DNA from: CTSoil-043 sp963821235
GTDB taxonomy: Bacteria; Chloroflexota; Limnocylindria; Limnocylindrales; CSP1-4
Direction of reading: 5' to 3'
Assembly: GCA_963821235.1 (NCBI GenBank)
Contig: CAWGCS010000001.1
Span: forward strand, 2,108,001-2,172,000
DNA length: 64,000 bases
Shown: positions 1-7,608 of the stretch, one piece after another
Layout: each line of letters begins with the position of its first letter
How positions within the stretch are numbered: position 1 is the first letter of the stretch
Program-made: the position numbers and the translations under genes
The notes under the pieces: generated by a model
Seen by the model: the letters and a program-made list of their open reading frames with translations, nothing else
Databases searched by the model: none
Told to the model about the DNA's origin: nothing

Positions 1-509
1 GGCCGGTCAAGGCCGGGCACGGCTGCATCGGCTGCACGATGCCGCGCTTCTGGGACGCGATGGGCGACGCATACCGGCGGCTGCCGGCGCCGCTGCCCTT
101 CGTGCCGGAGCTGACGGCCGACCACGTCGGCCAGGCCCTCGTGGGGGGCGTGGCGGCCCTCACGGTGGTTCACGGCACGGCGAGCTACGTGCGGGCGCGC
201 CGGTCTCGCCCGGCCGGGCGGGGGAAGGCGACGGCCGCGCCGCAGCAGGCGATCGACACGCCGACGATCGAGGCGGCTCCTGGAGAGGACGCTGTCGTGG
301 CGATCGAGGCGGCCTTCGTGGCCGAGTCGGCCCCTGCGATCGGGACGGCCCGGGCGTCGGAGGCGATCCCCACGCTCGAGGTCACGACGGTCCCCATCGA
401 GCCCACGACGGCCGAGGTGGAAGCTCCCGCGCCGGATGTCGCTCCGGCGGCCGACCGCGCTACGCCGCCCCGCGCCTCCCCCGAGCCTCCCGCCCCGGAG
501 GTGGGCTGA
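1..509 (+). CDS. hyaA: [NiFe] hydrogenase small subunit, C-terminal fragment
   Basis: Only the end of this gene lies in the window; the reading frame is open from base 3. The first residues read PVKAGHGCIGC, the Cys-rich motif that ligates an Fe-S cluster in the C-terminal part of [NiFe] hydrogenase small subunits, followed by an FWD motif typical of the family. A single hydrophobic stretch (QALVGGVAALTVVHGTASYV) then fits the C-terminal membrane anchor of respiratory uptake enzymes. What follows is odd: about 100 residues rich in Ala, Pro, Thr and Glu, of low complexity, beyond the anchor where most family members end. It would lie on the cytoplasmic side if the anchor has the usual orientation. 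The stop is one base before the ATG of the large subunit, so the two are one operon. The electron route from this subunit would pass to the cytochrome b encoded next. Confidence 0.9.
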   Translation, partial: PVKAGHGCIGCTMPRFWDAMGDAYRRLPAPLPFVPELTADHVGQALVGGVAALTVVHGTASYVRARRSRPAGRGKATAAPQQAIDTPTIEAAPGEDAVVAIEAAFVAESAPAIGTARASEAIPTLEVTTVPIEPTTAEVEAPAPDVAPAADRATPPRASPEPPAPEVG

Positions 510-510
510 G

Positions 511-2223
511 ATGCCTCGCCTCGTGATCGACCCCGTCACCCGCGTCGGCGGCCCGCTCCGTGTCGAGGCCGAGATCGGCGGCGGGGCGGTCGAGGATGCC
601 TGGACCGCGGCCACGATGTTCCGGGGGATCGAGACGATCCTCGAGGGCCGCGACCCGCGCCAGGCCTGGCTCGTCGCCCAGCGCGCCTGCGGCACGTGCA
701 GCGGCGTCCACGCCCTGGCCTCGGTGCGCGCGGTGGAGAACGCCCTCGGCCTGGCAGCGCCGCGGAACGCGCGACTCATCCGCAACCTGGTCGCCGGCTC
801 GCAGGCCGTCCAGGACCACGTCGCAGGCTTCTACCAGCGCCAGGCGCTCGACTGGGTCGACGTGCCCTCCGCCATCGTCGCGGACCCCGCGGCGACGTCC
901 GCCCTCGCCCGGACCATCAGCGACTGGCCGCTCTCGAGCGCTGCCTACTTCGGCGAGGTCCGGGAGAAGGTGGCCGCCCTCGTCCGGTCGGCCCAGCCGG
1001 GACCCTTCGGCAACGGGCACTGGGGCCATCCCGCGTACCGTCTCTCGCCCGAGGCCAACCTCGTGCTGCTGGCCCACTACCTCGAGGCGCTGGAGTGGCG
1101 GCGCGCCTTCGCGCGGGCGCTCACCCTCCTGGGCGGCAAGAGCCCGCACCCGCAGACGTTCCTCGTCGGCGGCATGGCCCTGGCCCCGGAGTGGGGCGGT
1201 CCGGACCGGCCGCTGCCCGGCGAGCATCCACGGCTCCTCGATCGGAAGTCCCCGACGGCCCTCGGCGAGCGCGGCCTCGCCGACCTCGCGAGCCTCCTTG
1301 GCGATGCGAAGGCGTTCGTGGAGCAGGTCTACGTGCCCGACGTCCTGGCCCTTGCGGAGCCCTATCGCGAGTGGGCGGCCATCGGGACCGGCATCGGCAA
1401 CTACCTCGCCGCCGGCGAGTTCCCCGAGGACGAGTCGGACGATCCGGCCCTCGCCCTGCCACGGGGACGGCTGATGGGTCGTGATGTCACGGGGCTCCTG
1501 CCAGTCGAGCACGGCGCGATCAGCGAGACCGTCGCCAGCTCGCACTACCGCGACGACGGCGGCGACGCGGCACTTCGGCACCCGTGGGTGGCACGGGCCG
1601 TGCCGCGCTACGGCGGCCCCCCGCTGCCCTACGCGACCCTCGAGGGGTCGAGCAAGTACAGCTGGCTCAAGACCGCGCGCTACGAGGGCGAGCCGATGGA
1701 GGTCGGCCCCCTCGCCCGGATGCTCGTCGCCTATGCCGCGAACCGGGGCGACGTCCGGGCGGCCGTCGACCGGGCCGTCACGGCCCTCGGCGACCCCGCG
1801 GGCGGGCTCCAGGGCACGCTCGGCCGCATCGTCGCCCGGGCGGTCGAGGCGGAGGTGATCGCGGGCCGGCTCGCCGGCTGGCACCGTGAGCTGGTCGAGA
1901 ACCTGGCCACGGGCGACCTCGCCCTCGCCGACATCACGTCCTGGGATCCGGCGTCGTGGCCGGCAGAGGCGCAGGGCTGGTCGCTGGGCGAGGCGCCCCG
2001 CGGCGCCCTCGGCCACTGGGTCACGATCCGCGACCGCCGGGTCGCCCGCTACCAGGTCGTCGACGCCACCACCTGGAACGGGTCACCGCGGGATTCCCTC
2101 GGGCGCCGCGGACCCTGCGAAGAAGCGCTGGTCGGGACGCCCGTGGCCGAGCCCACCCGGCCGCTGGAGCTGCTGCGCGTGGTCCACTCGTTCGATCCCT
2201 GCCCGGCGTGCGGAGTGCATTGA
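511..2223 (+). CDS. hyaB: [NiFe] hydrogenase large (catalytic) subunit
   Basis: A 570-residue protein carrying both [NiFe] ligand motifs: RACGTCSGVH (Cys60, Cys63) near the N-terminus and DPCPACGVH at the C-terminus (Cys564, Cys567). It would oxidise H2 at the membrane with the small subunit upstream. The ATG at 511 was chosen because MPRLVIDPVTR aligns with the normal family N-terminus and sits one base after the upstream stop; an earlier ATG at 436 would add low-complexity sequence. Two oddities are visible. The protein ends exactly at the final His, so there is no C-terminal peptide for a maturation protease to remove. The motif that normally reads RIEGHL near the start reads RVGGPL, losing the conserved Glu and His. 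The stop overlaps the ATG of the next gene by one base. Confidence 0.95.
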   Translation: MPRLVIDPVTRVGGPLRVEAEIGGGAVEDAWTAATMFRGIETILEGRDPRQAWLVAQRACGTCSGVHALASVRAVENALGLAAPRNARLIRNLVAGSQAVQDHVAGFYQRQALDWVDVPSAIVADPAATSALARTISDWPLSSAAYFGEVREKVAALVRSAQPGPFGNGHWGHPAYRLSPEANLVLLAHYLEALEWRRAFARALTLLGGKSPHPQTFLVGGMALAPEWGGPDRPLPGEHPRLLDRKSPTALGERGLADLASLLGDAKAFVEQVYVPDVLALAEPYREWAAIGTGIGNYLAAGEFPEDESDDPALALPRGRLMGRDVTGLLPVEHGAISETVASSHYRDDGGDAALRHPWVARAVPRYGGPPLPYATLEGSSKYSWLKTARYEGEPMEVGPLARMLVAYAANRGDVRAAVDRAVTALGDPAGGLQGTLGRIVARAVEAEVIAGRLAGWHRELVENLATGDLALADITSWDPASWPAEAQGWSLGEAPRGALGHWVTIRDRRVARYQVVDATTWNGSPRDSLGRRGPCEEALVGTPVAEPTRPLELLRVVHSFDPCPACGVH

Positions 2224-2978
2224 TGAGCCTGCCGCTCGAGACGTCCAGCGTGGCGCCGGTCGGCGCCGCAGCGACCGTGCCCCATCCGGACCGTCGCCAG
2301 CGCCTCTACGTCTGGCAGGTCCCGGTCCGGGTCACCCACTGGGTCACGGCCGGCTGCATCGTCGTGCTGAGCGTGACCGGTGGCTACATCGCCGACCCGT
2401 TCCTGATCCCGCCCGGCGGCGCGGTCATGACGACCGTCCGCCTGGTCCACATGCTGGCCGCCTTCACGTTCCTCGCCTCGGGCCTCCTGCGGACCTGGTG
2501 GCTCCTCGCCGGCAATCGGTTCTCCCGCTGGTCCGCCTTCATCCCGACCTCCCGCGTCCAGGCCACCGAGCTGTTCCGCCAGGCCGGCTTCTACGCCTTC
2601 CTGCGCAAGGAGATCCCCAAGGTCCTGGGCCACAACCAGCTGGCGGCCACGGCGTACCTCGCCCTCTTCGCCCTCCTCCTCGTCGAAACCGTGACCGGGT
2701 TCGCCCTCGACGGCCTCCTGGGGGCCGAGCCGGGGGCCACGATGTTCGGCTGGCTCCGGGAGCTCCTGGGGCCGCAGGCGATCCGCCTCATCCACCACCT
2801 CTCGATGTGGGCGATCCTCGCCATCGCCCTCTTCCACGTCTACAGCTGCATCCTCGTCGACCACATCGAGAAGAACGGGCTGCTCTCGAGCATCTTCAGT
2901 GGCTACAAGTTCCCGACCCGGGAGGAGATCCTCGAGTCGCGCGACGGCGGAGCCAGCCTCCTGGAGGGCGACGAATGA
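2223..2978 (+). CDS. hyaC: Ni/Fe-hydrogenase b-type cytochrome subunit
   Basis: A 251-residue integral membrane protein of the HyaC/HoxZ cytochrome b family. It begins with a soluble stretch, then WQVPVRVTHW, the usual entry to the first membrane helix. Four hydrophobic segments follow. Histidines that could bind two hemes are seen in THWVTAG, RLVHMLAAF, LIHHLSMW and ALFHVYSC. Its role would be to take electrons from the small subunit and pass them into the quinone pool or to a periplasmic acceptor. The ATG overlaps the stop of the large subunit, and its own stop is overlapped by the following ATG, so the three genes are translationally coupled. Confidence 0.93.
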   Translation: MSLPLETSSVAPVGAAATVPHPDRRQRLYVWQVPVRVTHWVTAGCIVVLSVTGGYIADPFLIPPGGAVMTTVRLVHMLAAFTFLASGLLRTWWLLAGNRFSRWSAFIPTSRVQATELFRQAGFYAFLRKEIPKVLGHNQLAATAYLALFALLLVETVTGFALDGLLGAEPGATMFGWLRELLGPQAIRLIHHLSMWAILAIALFHVYSCILVDHIEKNGLLSSIFSGYKFPTREEILESRDGGASLLEGDE

Positions 2979-3697
2979 AGCGAACGCTCGACCGCTCGAT
3001 CACGATCCTGGTCGTCCTCAACCTGCTGGTGGTGGGCGTCCTGGCGAGCGTGCTCCTCCTCGACCTGCTGCGCTCGTCGCCGCCCGGCCATCCGGCCCAG
3101 GCCGAACCGGGCGCCTCGGCCTCGCCCGACCTCATGCCGATGGGCCTGGCCCACATCCCGACGAGCAACAGCTGCCTGCTCTGCCACGAGACCGGCGGCG
3201 AGGCCGGCCTCAAGCCCGTCCCCGCCATCGGGCACCCGCTCGACGGCTGGACGCGCTGTGCCGTCTGCCACACCGACGAGCGTCTGGGCAGGACGGCGCC
3301 CGGCCACACCGGGATCGCGGAGGCGGAGTGCCGCAACTGCCACAAGGTCGCCCCGGAGGGGCCGGCCATCACCCAGCCCCACTCTCGCCTGCAGGACCAG
3401 CAGTGCCTCGACTGCCACGGCAACGTCGCGCACCTGCCCACGAGCATGGTCGGCCGGCGCCAGGACGAATGCTGGCTCTGCCACAAGCCGACGACCCTTC
3501 CGCCGCCGGAGTACCCGCACCCCGACAACACCCGCATCGGCTGCCGGAGCTGCCACCAGTCGCGCGACGTCGGCGGGCTGCCGATCGACCACGCCCTCCG
3601 CGACGACTCGACCTGCCTGCTCTGCCACGAGATCCGTCGGACAGCCGGCGGGGTCCCCGCGGTGCCGATCACGCGGAGCCCCACCCCGAGCGACTGA
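2975..3697 (+). CDS. Membrane-anchored heptaheme c-type cytochrome
   Basis: A 240-residue protein with one N-terminal hydrophobic segment (about residues 9-30) that would serve as an uncleaved anchor or signal peptide. The rest is exported. It contains seven CxxCH heme-binding motifs: CLLCH, CAVCH, CRNCH, CLDCH, CWLCH, CRSCH and CLLCH, the first at residues 67-71. Additional His residues between motifs could be distal ligands. The gene overlaps the cytochrome b gene by 4 bp (ATGA), which places it firmly in the hydrogenase operon. I infer that it carries electrons between the hydrogenase/cytochrome b module and another exported partner. A multiheme protein is not part of the classical hyaABC set. 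The exact family could not be named; NapC/NrfH- or octaheme-related cytochromes are possible relatives. Confidence 0.9.
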   Translation: MKRTLDRSITILVVLNLLVVGVLASVLLLDLLRSSPPGHPAQAEPGASASPDLMPMGLAHIPTSNSCLLCHETGGEAGLKPVPAIGHPLDGWTRCAVCHTDERLGRTAPGHTGIAEAECRNCHKVAPEGPAITQPHSRLQDQQCLDCHGNVAHLPTSMVGRRQDECWLCHKPTTLPPPEYPHPDNTRIGCRSCHQSRDVGGLPIDHALRDDSTCLLCHEIRRTAGGVPAVPITRSPTPSD

Positions 3698-3713
3698 CGA
3701 TCCGGCCGGCGGG

Positions 3714-4694
3714 TCAGCCGCCGGCGTGATCCGCCAGGCGATGCCAGACGGCGTCCTGGCGCAGCCAGGCCCGGGCGCGGGCGAGGAGGGCCTGCTGGTC
3801 CTGCCAGCGGACCCGGGCGCGTTCCGCGGTCTCTGCCGCGAACCGCACGGTGTCGCCGGGACGGAGCTGGCCGAGCCGCGGCAGGTCGGCGCGGGGGACG
3901 ACGCCGATCACGGGGTAGCCGCCGATCGTCGGGCCGTCGACGAGAGCGACGATCGGCCGGCCACCCGGCGGGAGCTGGACCGCACCGGGCATGAGCGGGT
4001 GGGACACGATCTCGGAGCCTGGCTCGAGGGCGGGTCCCGCGAGGCGGATCCCCATCCGGTCGCTCGCCGGCTCCACCGTCCACGCCATGGCGGCCAGGGC
4101 GACGAGGGTCCCGGGCGGCACCGCCTCGAGGTCCGGGCCGGGGACGATCCCGAGCGGCCCGCCGGCGGTCGCCGGATGCGGCGCCAGGACGGAGGGCCAC
4201 GTGTGCCCGACGGCGCCGAGGTCGCCGCGGCGACCGGGGACGAGGCGATCGCCGGCGCGGAGGGGGCGGCCGCCAGCGAAGCCGAGGCGCCCCGGGCCGT
4301 ACGTGGAGGCGGATCCCAGCTCGCGCGCGGCGGCGATCCCGCCGGCGAGGGCGACATAGGCGCGGAGGCCGTGGACGGCGCCCCGGAAGCGGACGCGCGT
4401 TCCCGGGCGCAGGTGGTGCACCGCGTCCGCGACCAGCGGGCGACCGTCGTCGAACTCGGCGCCCAGGTCCGCGCCGCCCAGGGCGACCGCGCAGGTCTCG
4501 ACGGCCAGCAGCTCGGCGCCGCCCAGCGTCAGCTCGAGGGCGGCCGCCCCTGGCGAGACCCCAGCCAGCAGGTTGGCGACGGCGAGGCCGAACGCGTCGG
4601 CGGCGCCCGAGGCCGGGACCCCAAGGTGGCCGTAGCCGGCACGCCCTCCGTCCTGGATCGTGGCGAGGGCGCCCGGGTCGACGAGCTCAAGCAC
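3714..4694 (-). CDS. pxpC: 5-oxoprolinase subunit C
   Basis: A 326-residue protein of the biotin-dependent carboxyltransferase-like (KipA/AHS2) family, here the C subunit of the ATP-dependent 5-oxoprolinase PxpABC that opens 5-oxoproline to glutamate. Family hallmarks include the N-terminal ATIQDGGRAGYGHLGVPASG run, an NLLAG segment, a LGSASTYGPGRLGG-like block and GYPVIGVV. Its neighbours pxpB and pxpA lie upstream on the same strand, 3 nt away and overlapping respectively, so the assignment as PxpC is safe. It converges on the hydrogenase operon with only 16 nt between stops, leaving little room for separate terminators. Confidence 0.92.
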   Translation of the reverse strand: MLELVDPGALATIQDGGRAGYGHLGVPASGAADAFGLAVANLLAGVSPGAAALELTLGGAELLAVETCAVALGGADLGAEFDDGRPLVADAVHHLRPGTRVRFRGAVHGLRAYVALAGGIAAARELGSASTYGPGRLGFAGGRPLRAGDRLVPGRRGDLGAVGHTWPSVLAPHPATAGGPLGIVPGPDLEAVPPGTLVALAAMAWTVEPASDRMGIRLAGPALEPGSEIVSHPLMPGAVQLPPGGRPIVALVDGPTIGGYPVIGVVPRADLPRLGQLRPGDTVRFAAETAERARVRWQDQQALLARARAWLRQDAVWHRLADHAGG

Positions 4695-4697
4695 GGC

Positions 4698-5375
4698 TCA
4701 GGCTGCCTCGAAGCGGACGCTCGTGCCGGGGGCGAGGAGCGCCGGCGGCTCGCGACGCGGGTTCCAGAGCTCGACGTCGGTCCGCCCGATGAGGTGCCAG
4801 CCGCCCGGCGTGGCGGCGGGGTAGATGCCTGTCTGGCGGCCGGCGATGGCGACGCTGCCGGCCGGGACGCGGGTGCGGGGCGTCGCCCGGCGGGGGAGGA
4901 CGAGCTCGTCGGGGAGCGTCCCGAGGTAGGGAAAGCCGGGCACGAAGCCGACTACGAAGACGCGGTAGACGGTGCCAGCATGGAGGCGCACGACGTCGGC
5001 CTCGGTGCGGCCGAGCCGCGCGGCGACCTCGGCGAGGTCCGGCCCGTCGGCGCCGCCGTAGCGGACGGGGATCGTGACCGACGAGCGGGACTCGGCGGGC
5101 GAGAGCCCCTCGCCAGCGGCGAGGGCCGCGTGGATCACCGCCCTGACGTCGTCCTCGCCGATCGCGAGCGGGTCGAAGGGGACGAGGACGCTGGCGTAGC
5201 CGGGGACCGGCGCCCCGATGCCGGGCGAGGCGAGGCGCCGGGTCCGCACGGCGGCAGCAAGCCGATGGACGTCGTCGTTGAGCGCGCCATCGATCCGATC
5301 GCCCAGGACGACCAGGAGACCCGCCTCGCCCAGGCGCTCGATGCGGACGCCGGCCGTCGGGCCGCCGTCAGGCAT
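4698..5375 (-). CDS. pxpB: 5-oxoprolinase subunit B
   Basis: A 225-residue protein of the KipI/AHS1 carboxyltransferase-like family. Recognisable blocks are ERLGEAGLLVVLGDRID at the N-terminus, FVPGFPYLGTLP in the middle, GSVAIAGRQTGIYP and PGGWHLIGRT near the C-terminus. With PxpC it would form the ATP-using half of 5-oxoprolinase acting on the phosphorylated intermediate. Its start overlaps the end of pxpA by 8 bp. In Bacillus the homologue was first known as a sporulation kinase inhibitor, but the three-gene context here argues for the metabolic role. Confidence 0.92.
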   Translation of the reverse strand: MPDGGPTAGVRIERLGEAGLLVVLGDRIDGALNDDVHRLAAAVRTRRLASPGIGAPVPGYASVLVPFDPLAIGEDDVRAVIHAALAAGEGLSPAESRSSVTIPVRYGGADGPDLAEVAARLGRTEADVVRLHAGTVYRVFVVGFVPGFPYLGTLPDELVLPRRATPRTRVPAGSVAIAGRQTGIYPAATPGGWHLIGRTDVELWNPRREPPALLAPGTSVRFEAA

Positions 5376-6132
5376 CCGGCCGTCGGACCTCGACGCCCGC
5401 CGCGGCGAGGGCGACGCGGACGGCGCGGGCGATCTCCGCGGCGCCCGGCGTGTCGCCGTGGACGCACAGGGTCGCGGCGCGAATCGAGAGGACGGAGCCG
5501 TCGAAGGCGGTCACCGCCCCGTCGCGGGCGATGGCGACCGCCTGGGCCGCCGCCGCGGCCGGGTCGAGGTGCAGGGCACCCGGCAGGCGGCGCGAGCGGA
5601 GCGAGCCGTCGGCCTCGTAGGCGCGATCGGCGAAGGCCTCCTCGAGCCACGGCAGGCCGGCGTCACGGGCGGCGGAGACGAGCGCGGAGCCGGCGGGGCC
5701 GACGAGGCGGAGGGCGGCGTCGAGGCTGGCGACGGCCCGGGCGATGGGCTCGGCGACCGTCGCCGTGACGCTTGCCCGGTTGTAGAGGGCGCCGTGAGGC
5801 TTGACGTGGGCAAGGCGCCCTCCCTCGGCGTGGACGATCCCGGCCAGGGCGGCGACCTGGTAGAGGACGGCGGCCTCCAGCTCGTCGGGAGCGAGGTCCA
5901 TGTCGCGCCGCCCGAAGCCGGCCAGGTCGGGGTAGCCCGGGTGCGCCCCGACGGCCGCTCCGGCGTCGAGGGCCAGGCGGACGGCCCGCCGGATCGTGAG
6001 CGGGTCGCCGGCGTGGAATCCGCAGGCGACGTTGACCGAGGTGACGAGCGGGATGAGCGCCGCGTCGGCGCCCATCGGCCAGGGCCCGAGGCTCTCGCCC
6101 ACGTCGGCGTTCAGGTCGATGCGGGTCGCCAT
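5368..6132 (-). CDS. pxpA: 5-oxoprolinase subunit A (LamB/YcsF family)
   Basis: A 254-residue protein of the LamB/YcsF family. It shows the family signatures DLNADVGES at the start, NVACGFHAGD, GAHPGYPD and HVKPHGALYN, which supply the metal-binding and catalytic residues. It is the subunit that binds 5-oxoproline. It heads the pxpABC operon. The ATG has no Shine-Dalgarno sequence; instead a TAGCAT hexamer ends 6 nt upstream, so the mRNA is probably leaderless. A divergent truncated haemoglobin gene starts 142 nt away. Confidence 0.94.
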   Translation of the reverse strand: MATRIDLNADVGESLGPWPMGADAALIPLVTSVNVACGFHAGDPLTIRRAVRLALDAGAAVGAHPGYPDLAGFGRRDMDLAPDELEAAVLYQVAALAGIVHAEGGRLAHVKPHGALYNRASVTATVAEPIARAVASLDAALRLVGPAGSALVSAARDAGLPWLEEAFADRAYEADGSLRSRRLPGALHLDPAAAAAQAVAIARDGAVTAFDGSVLSIRAATLCVHGDTPGAAEIARAVRVALAAAGVEVRRPDA

Positions 6133-6138
6133 GCCGTC

Positions 6139-6144
6139 ATGCTA
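6139..6144 (-). promoter_or_regulatory. -10 hexamer for leaderless pxpA
   Basis: TAGCAT on the minus strand, with exactly 6 nt between it and the pxpA ATG. No ribosome binding site fits in between, so transcription should start at or next to the start codon. Confidence 0.55.
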
Positions 6145-6148
6145 CGCC

Positions 6149-6220
6149 GCGCGCTGGCGACAGGGCCGGTCGTCAAGCGGCGCCGGGGATGCCGGCGCGC
6201 TGGCGACGCGGCCGATCGTC
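6149..6220. repeat. Imperfect 26-bp direct repeat in the pxpA/haemoglobin divergent region
   Basis: Positions 6149-6174 and 6195-6220 match at 23 of 26 bases, both beginning GCGCGCTGGCGAC and ending TCGTC, 46 bp apart. They lie between two divergent leaderless promoters and could bind a shared regulator. Confidence 0.5.
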
Positions 6221-6262
6221 GGGTGGCGTCGGGGAGACCCTCCGGCGGCTGCTCGGCCTCGA

Positions 6263-6268
6263 TATGCT
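6263..6268 (+). promoter_or_regulatory. -10 hexamer for leaderless haemoglobin gene
   Basis: TATGCT lies 6 nt before the ATG at 6275, with no Shine-Dalgarno sequence. Confidence 0.55.
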
Positions 6269-6274
6269 GGACGC

Positions 6275-6688
6275 ATGGGCGCTCGCGAGACTCTGCCGAC
6301 GAGCTCCGATCCCGCCCCCGCGTCGGTCTACGAGGCCGTCGGCGGGCTGGCCTTCTTCGAGGCCCTCGTGGCCCGCTTCTACGCCGGGATCGCCGACGAC
6401 CCGCTCATCCGCCCGATGTACCCGGAGGGCGACCTCGGCCCGGCGACACGGCGCCTCACCCTCTTCCTGGCCCAGTACTGGGGCGGGCCGACGACGTACT
6501 CGAGGGAGCGGGGCCATCCCCGGCTTCGAGCTCGCCACGCGTTCTTCCCGATCGACGAGGCGGCCCGCGACCGCTGGCTGGTCCACATGCGGGCGGCGGT
6601 CGCCGAGTCCGGAGCTCCGCCGGAGGCGGCCGCGGAGCTCCTGCGCTACTTCGAGTCCGCAGCGGACGCGATGCGCAACCAGCCCTGA
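6275..6688 (+). CDS. glbO: Truncated haemoglobin (group II, HbO-like)
   Basis: A 137-residue protein of the bacterial-like truncated globin family. After a short variable N-terminus it shows SVYEAVGGLAFFEALVARFY (helix A/B region), the MYPEGDL segment, and QYWGGPTTYSRERGHPRLRARHAFFPI, where the His in RARHAFF is the expected proximal heme ligand. The Trp in RWLVHM is typical of group II. Such proteins bind O2 or NO and are thought to deliver oxygen or protect respiration; the location near a hydrogenase is suggestive but not proof of a link. The ATG at 6275 is preferred over earlier in-frame starts because MGARETLP follows a TATGCT promoter directly. Confidence 0.92.
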   Translation: MGARETLPTSSDPAPASVYEAVGGLAFFEALVARFYAGIADDPLIRPMYPEGDLGPATRRLTLFLAQYWGGPTTYSRERGHPRLRARHAFFPIDEAARDRWLVHMRAAVAESGAPPEAAAELLRYFESAADAMRNQP

Positions 6689-6714
6689 CGTGCCCTCGGG
6701 AGTCGTCCGGGCGC

Positions 6715-6720
6715 TACGAT
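6715..6720 (+). promoter_or_regulatory. -10 hexamer for leaderless methyltransferase gene
   Basis: TACGAT, preceded by GC, ends 6 nt before the GTG at 6727. No Shine-Dalgarno sequence is present. Confidence 0.55.
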
Positions 6721-6726
6721 CAGCCC

Positions 6727-7608
6727 GTGGAATCCACGGCGGCCGGCTACGAGCTCCTCGACGCCGGCGACGGACGGCGCCTGGAGCGCTTCGGCACCAT
6801 CGTGCTCGACCGGCCGGCGCCGGCGACGTCGGGCAGCGCCCGCCGTGACCCGTCCGCATGGGACGGGGCGACCGCTCGCTTCGAACGGCCGCAGGGAGGC
6901 CCCGGGCGGTGGGAGCCGGCCGGGGCGCCGCCCGAGCGGTGGACGGTCGCGATCGACGGCATGGCCTTCGAGCTCCGCCCGACGCCCGCCGGCCACGTCG
7001 GGCTCTTTCCCGAGCACCTGTCGGTCGCCAGCTGGGGCGCCGCGCGGGCGCAGGCCCTCGCGACGGCTGCCGGCCGCCCCGCCGCGGTCCTGAACCTCTT
7101 CGCCTACACGGGCCTCGCGACGCTCGTCCTGGCCCGCACGGGTGCTCGGGTGGCCCACGTCGACGCCTCCCGGCCCGCCGTGGCCTGGGCCCGCCGCAAC
7201 GCCGACCTCTCCGGCCTCGCCGACCGACCGATCCGCTGGCTCGTGGAGGACGCGGCTCGCTACGTTGACCGGGAGGCTCGGCGGGGACGCCGGTACGACG
7301 GCGTCCTGCTGGACCCGCCGACCTACGGGCACGGCCCGGACGGCACCGCCTGGGGCCTCGCCAGCGACCTCGTCCCGCTCCTGGTGGCCGTCCGTGCCGT
7401 GCTGGAGGCCCGCTGGTTCGTGGCCTGCACGGCCCATGCGTCGGGCCTGCCGCTCGGCGCGCTCGAGGGGCTCGTCCGCGACGGCCTCGGCGTCGGGCCG
7501 GGCTCCACCGTCGGGCGCGTCCTCTCGCCAGTCGCCCGCAGCGGCGCGCGGCTCCCGGCCGGCCTCGCGGTGATGGCCGAATGGGGCCCTCGCGGAGGGC
7601 GCGGATGA
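6727..7608 (+). CDS. Class I SAM-dependent methyltransferase (RlmI/RlmK-like)
   Basis: A 293-residue protein. The C-terminal two thirds form a Rossmann-fold methyltransferase: VLNLFAYTGLATL is motif I that binds S-adenosylmethionine, HVDASRPAVAWARRNA is motif II, and LLDPPTYGHG is the DPPxY motif IV characteristic of enzymes that methylate RNA bases. This matches the family of 23S rRNA cytosine/guanine methyltransferases, but the N-terminal PUA domain of true RlmI is not obvious, so the target is uncertain. The GTG start at 6727 follows a promoter hexamer directly. Its stop overlaps the ATG of the next RNA methyltransferase gene, so the two form an operon. Confidence 0.85.
   Translation: MESTAAGYELLDAGDGRRLERFGTIVLDRPAPATSGSARRDPSAWDGATARFERPQGGPGRWEPAGAPPERWTVAIDGMAFELRPTPAGHVGLFPEHLSVASWGAARAQALATAAGRPAAVLNLFAYTGLATLVLARTGARVAHVDASRPAVAWARRNADLSGLADRPIRWLVEDAARYVDREARRGRRYDGVLLDPPTYGHGPDGTAWGLASDLVPLLVAVRAVLEARWFVACTAHASGLPLGALEGLVRDGLGVGPGSTVGRVLSPVARSGARLPAGLAVMAEWGPRGGRG

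Noticed and set aside
436..510. Earlier ATG for the hydrogenase large subunit
   Set aside because: It would overlap the small subunit gene by 74 bp and add Arg/Pro-rich sequence; the ATG at 511 matches the family start.
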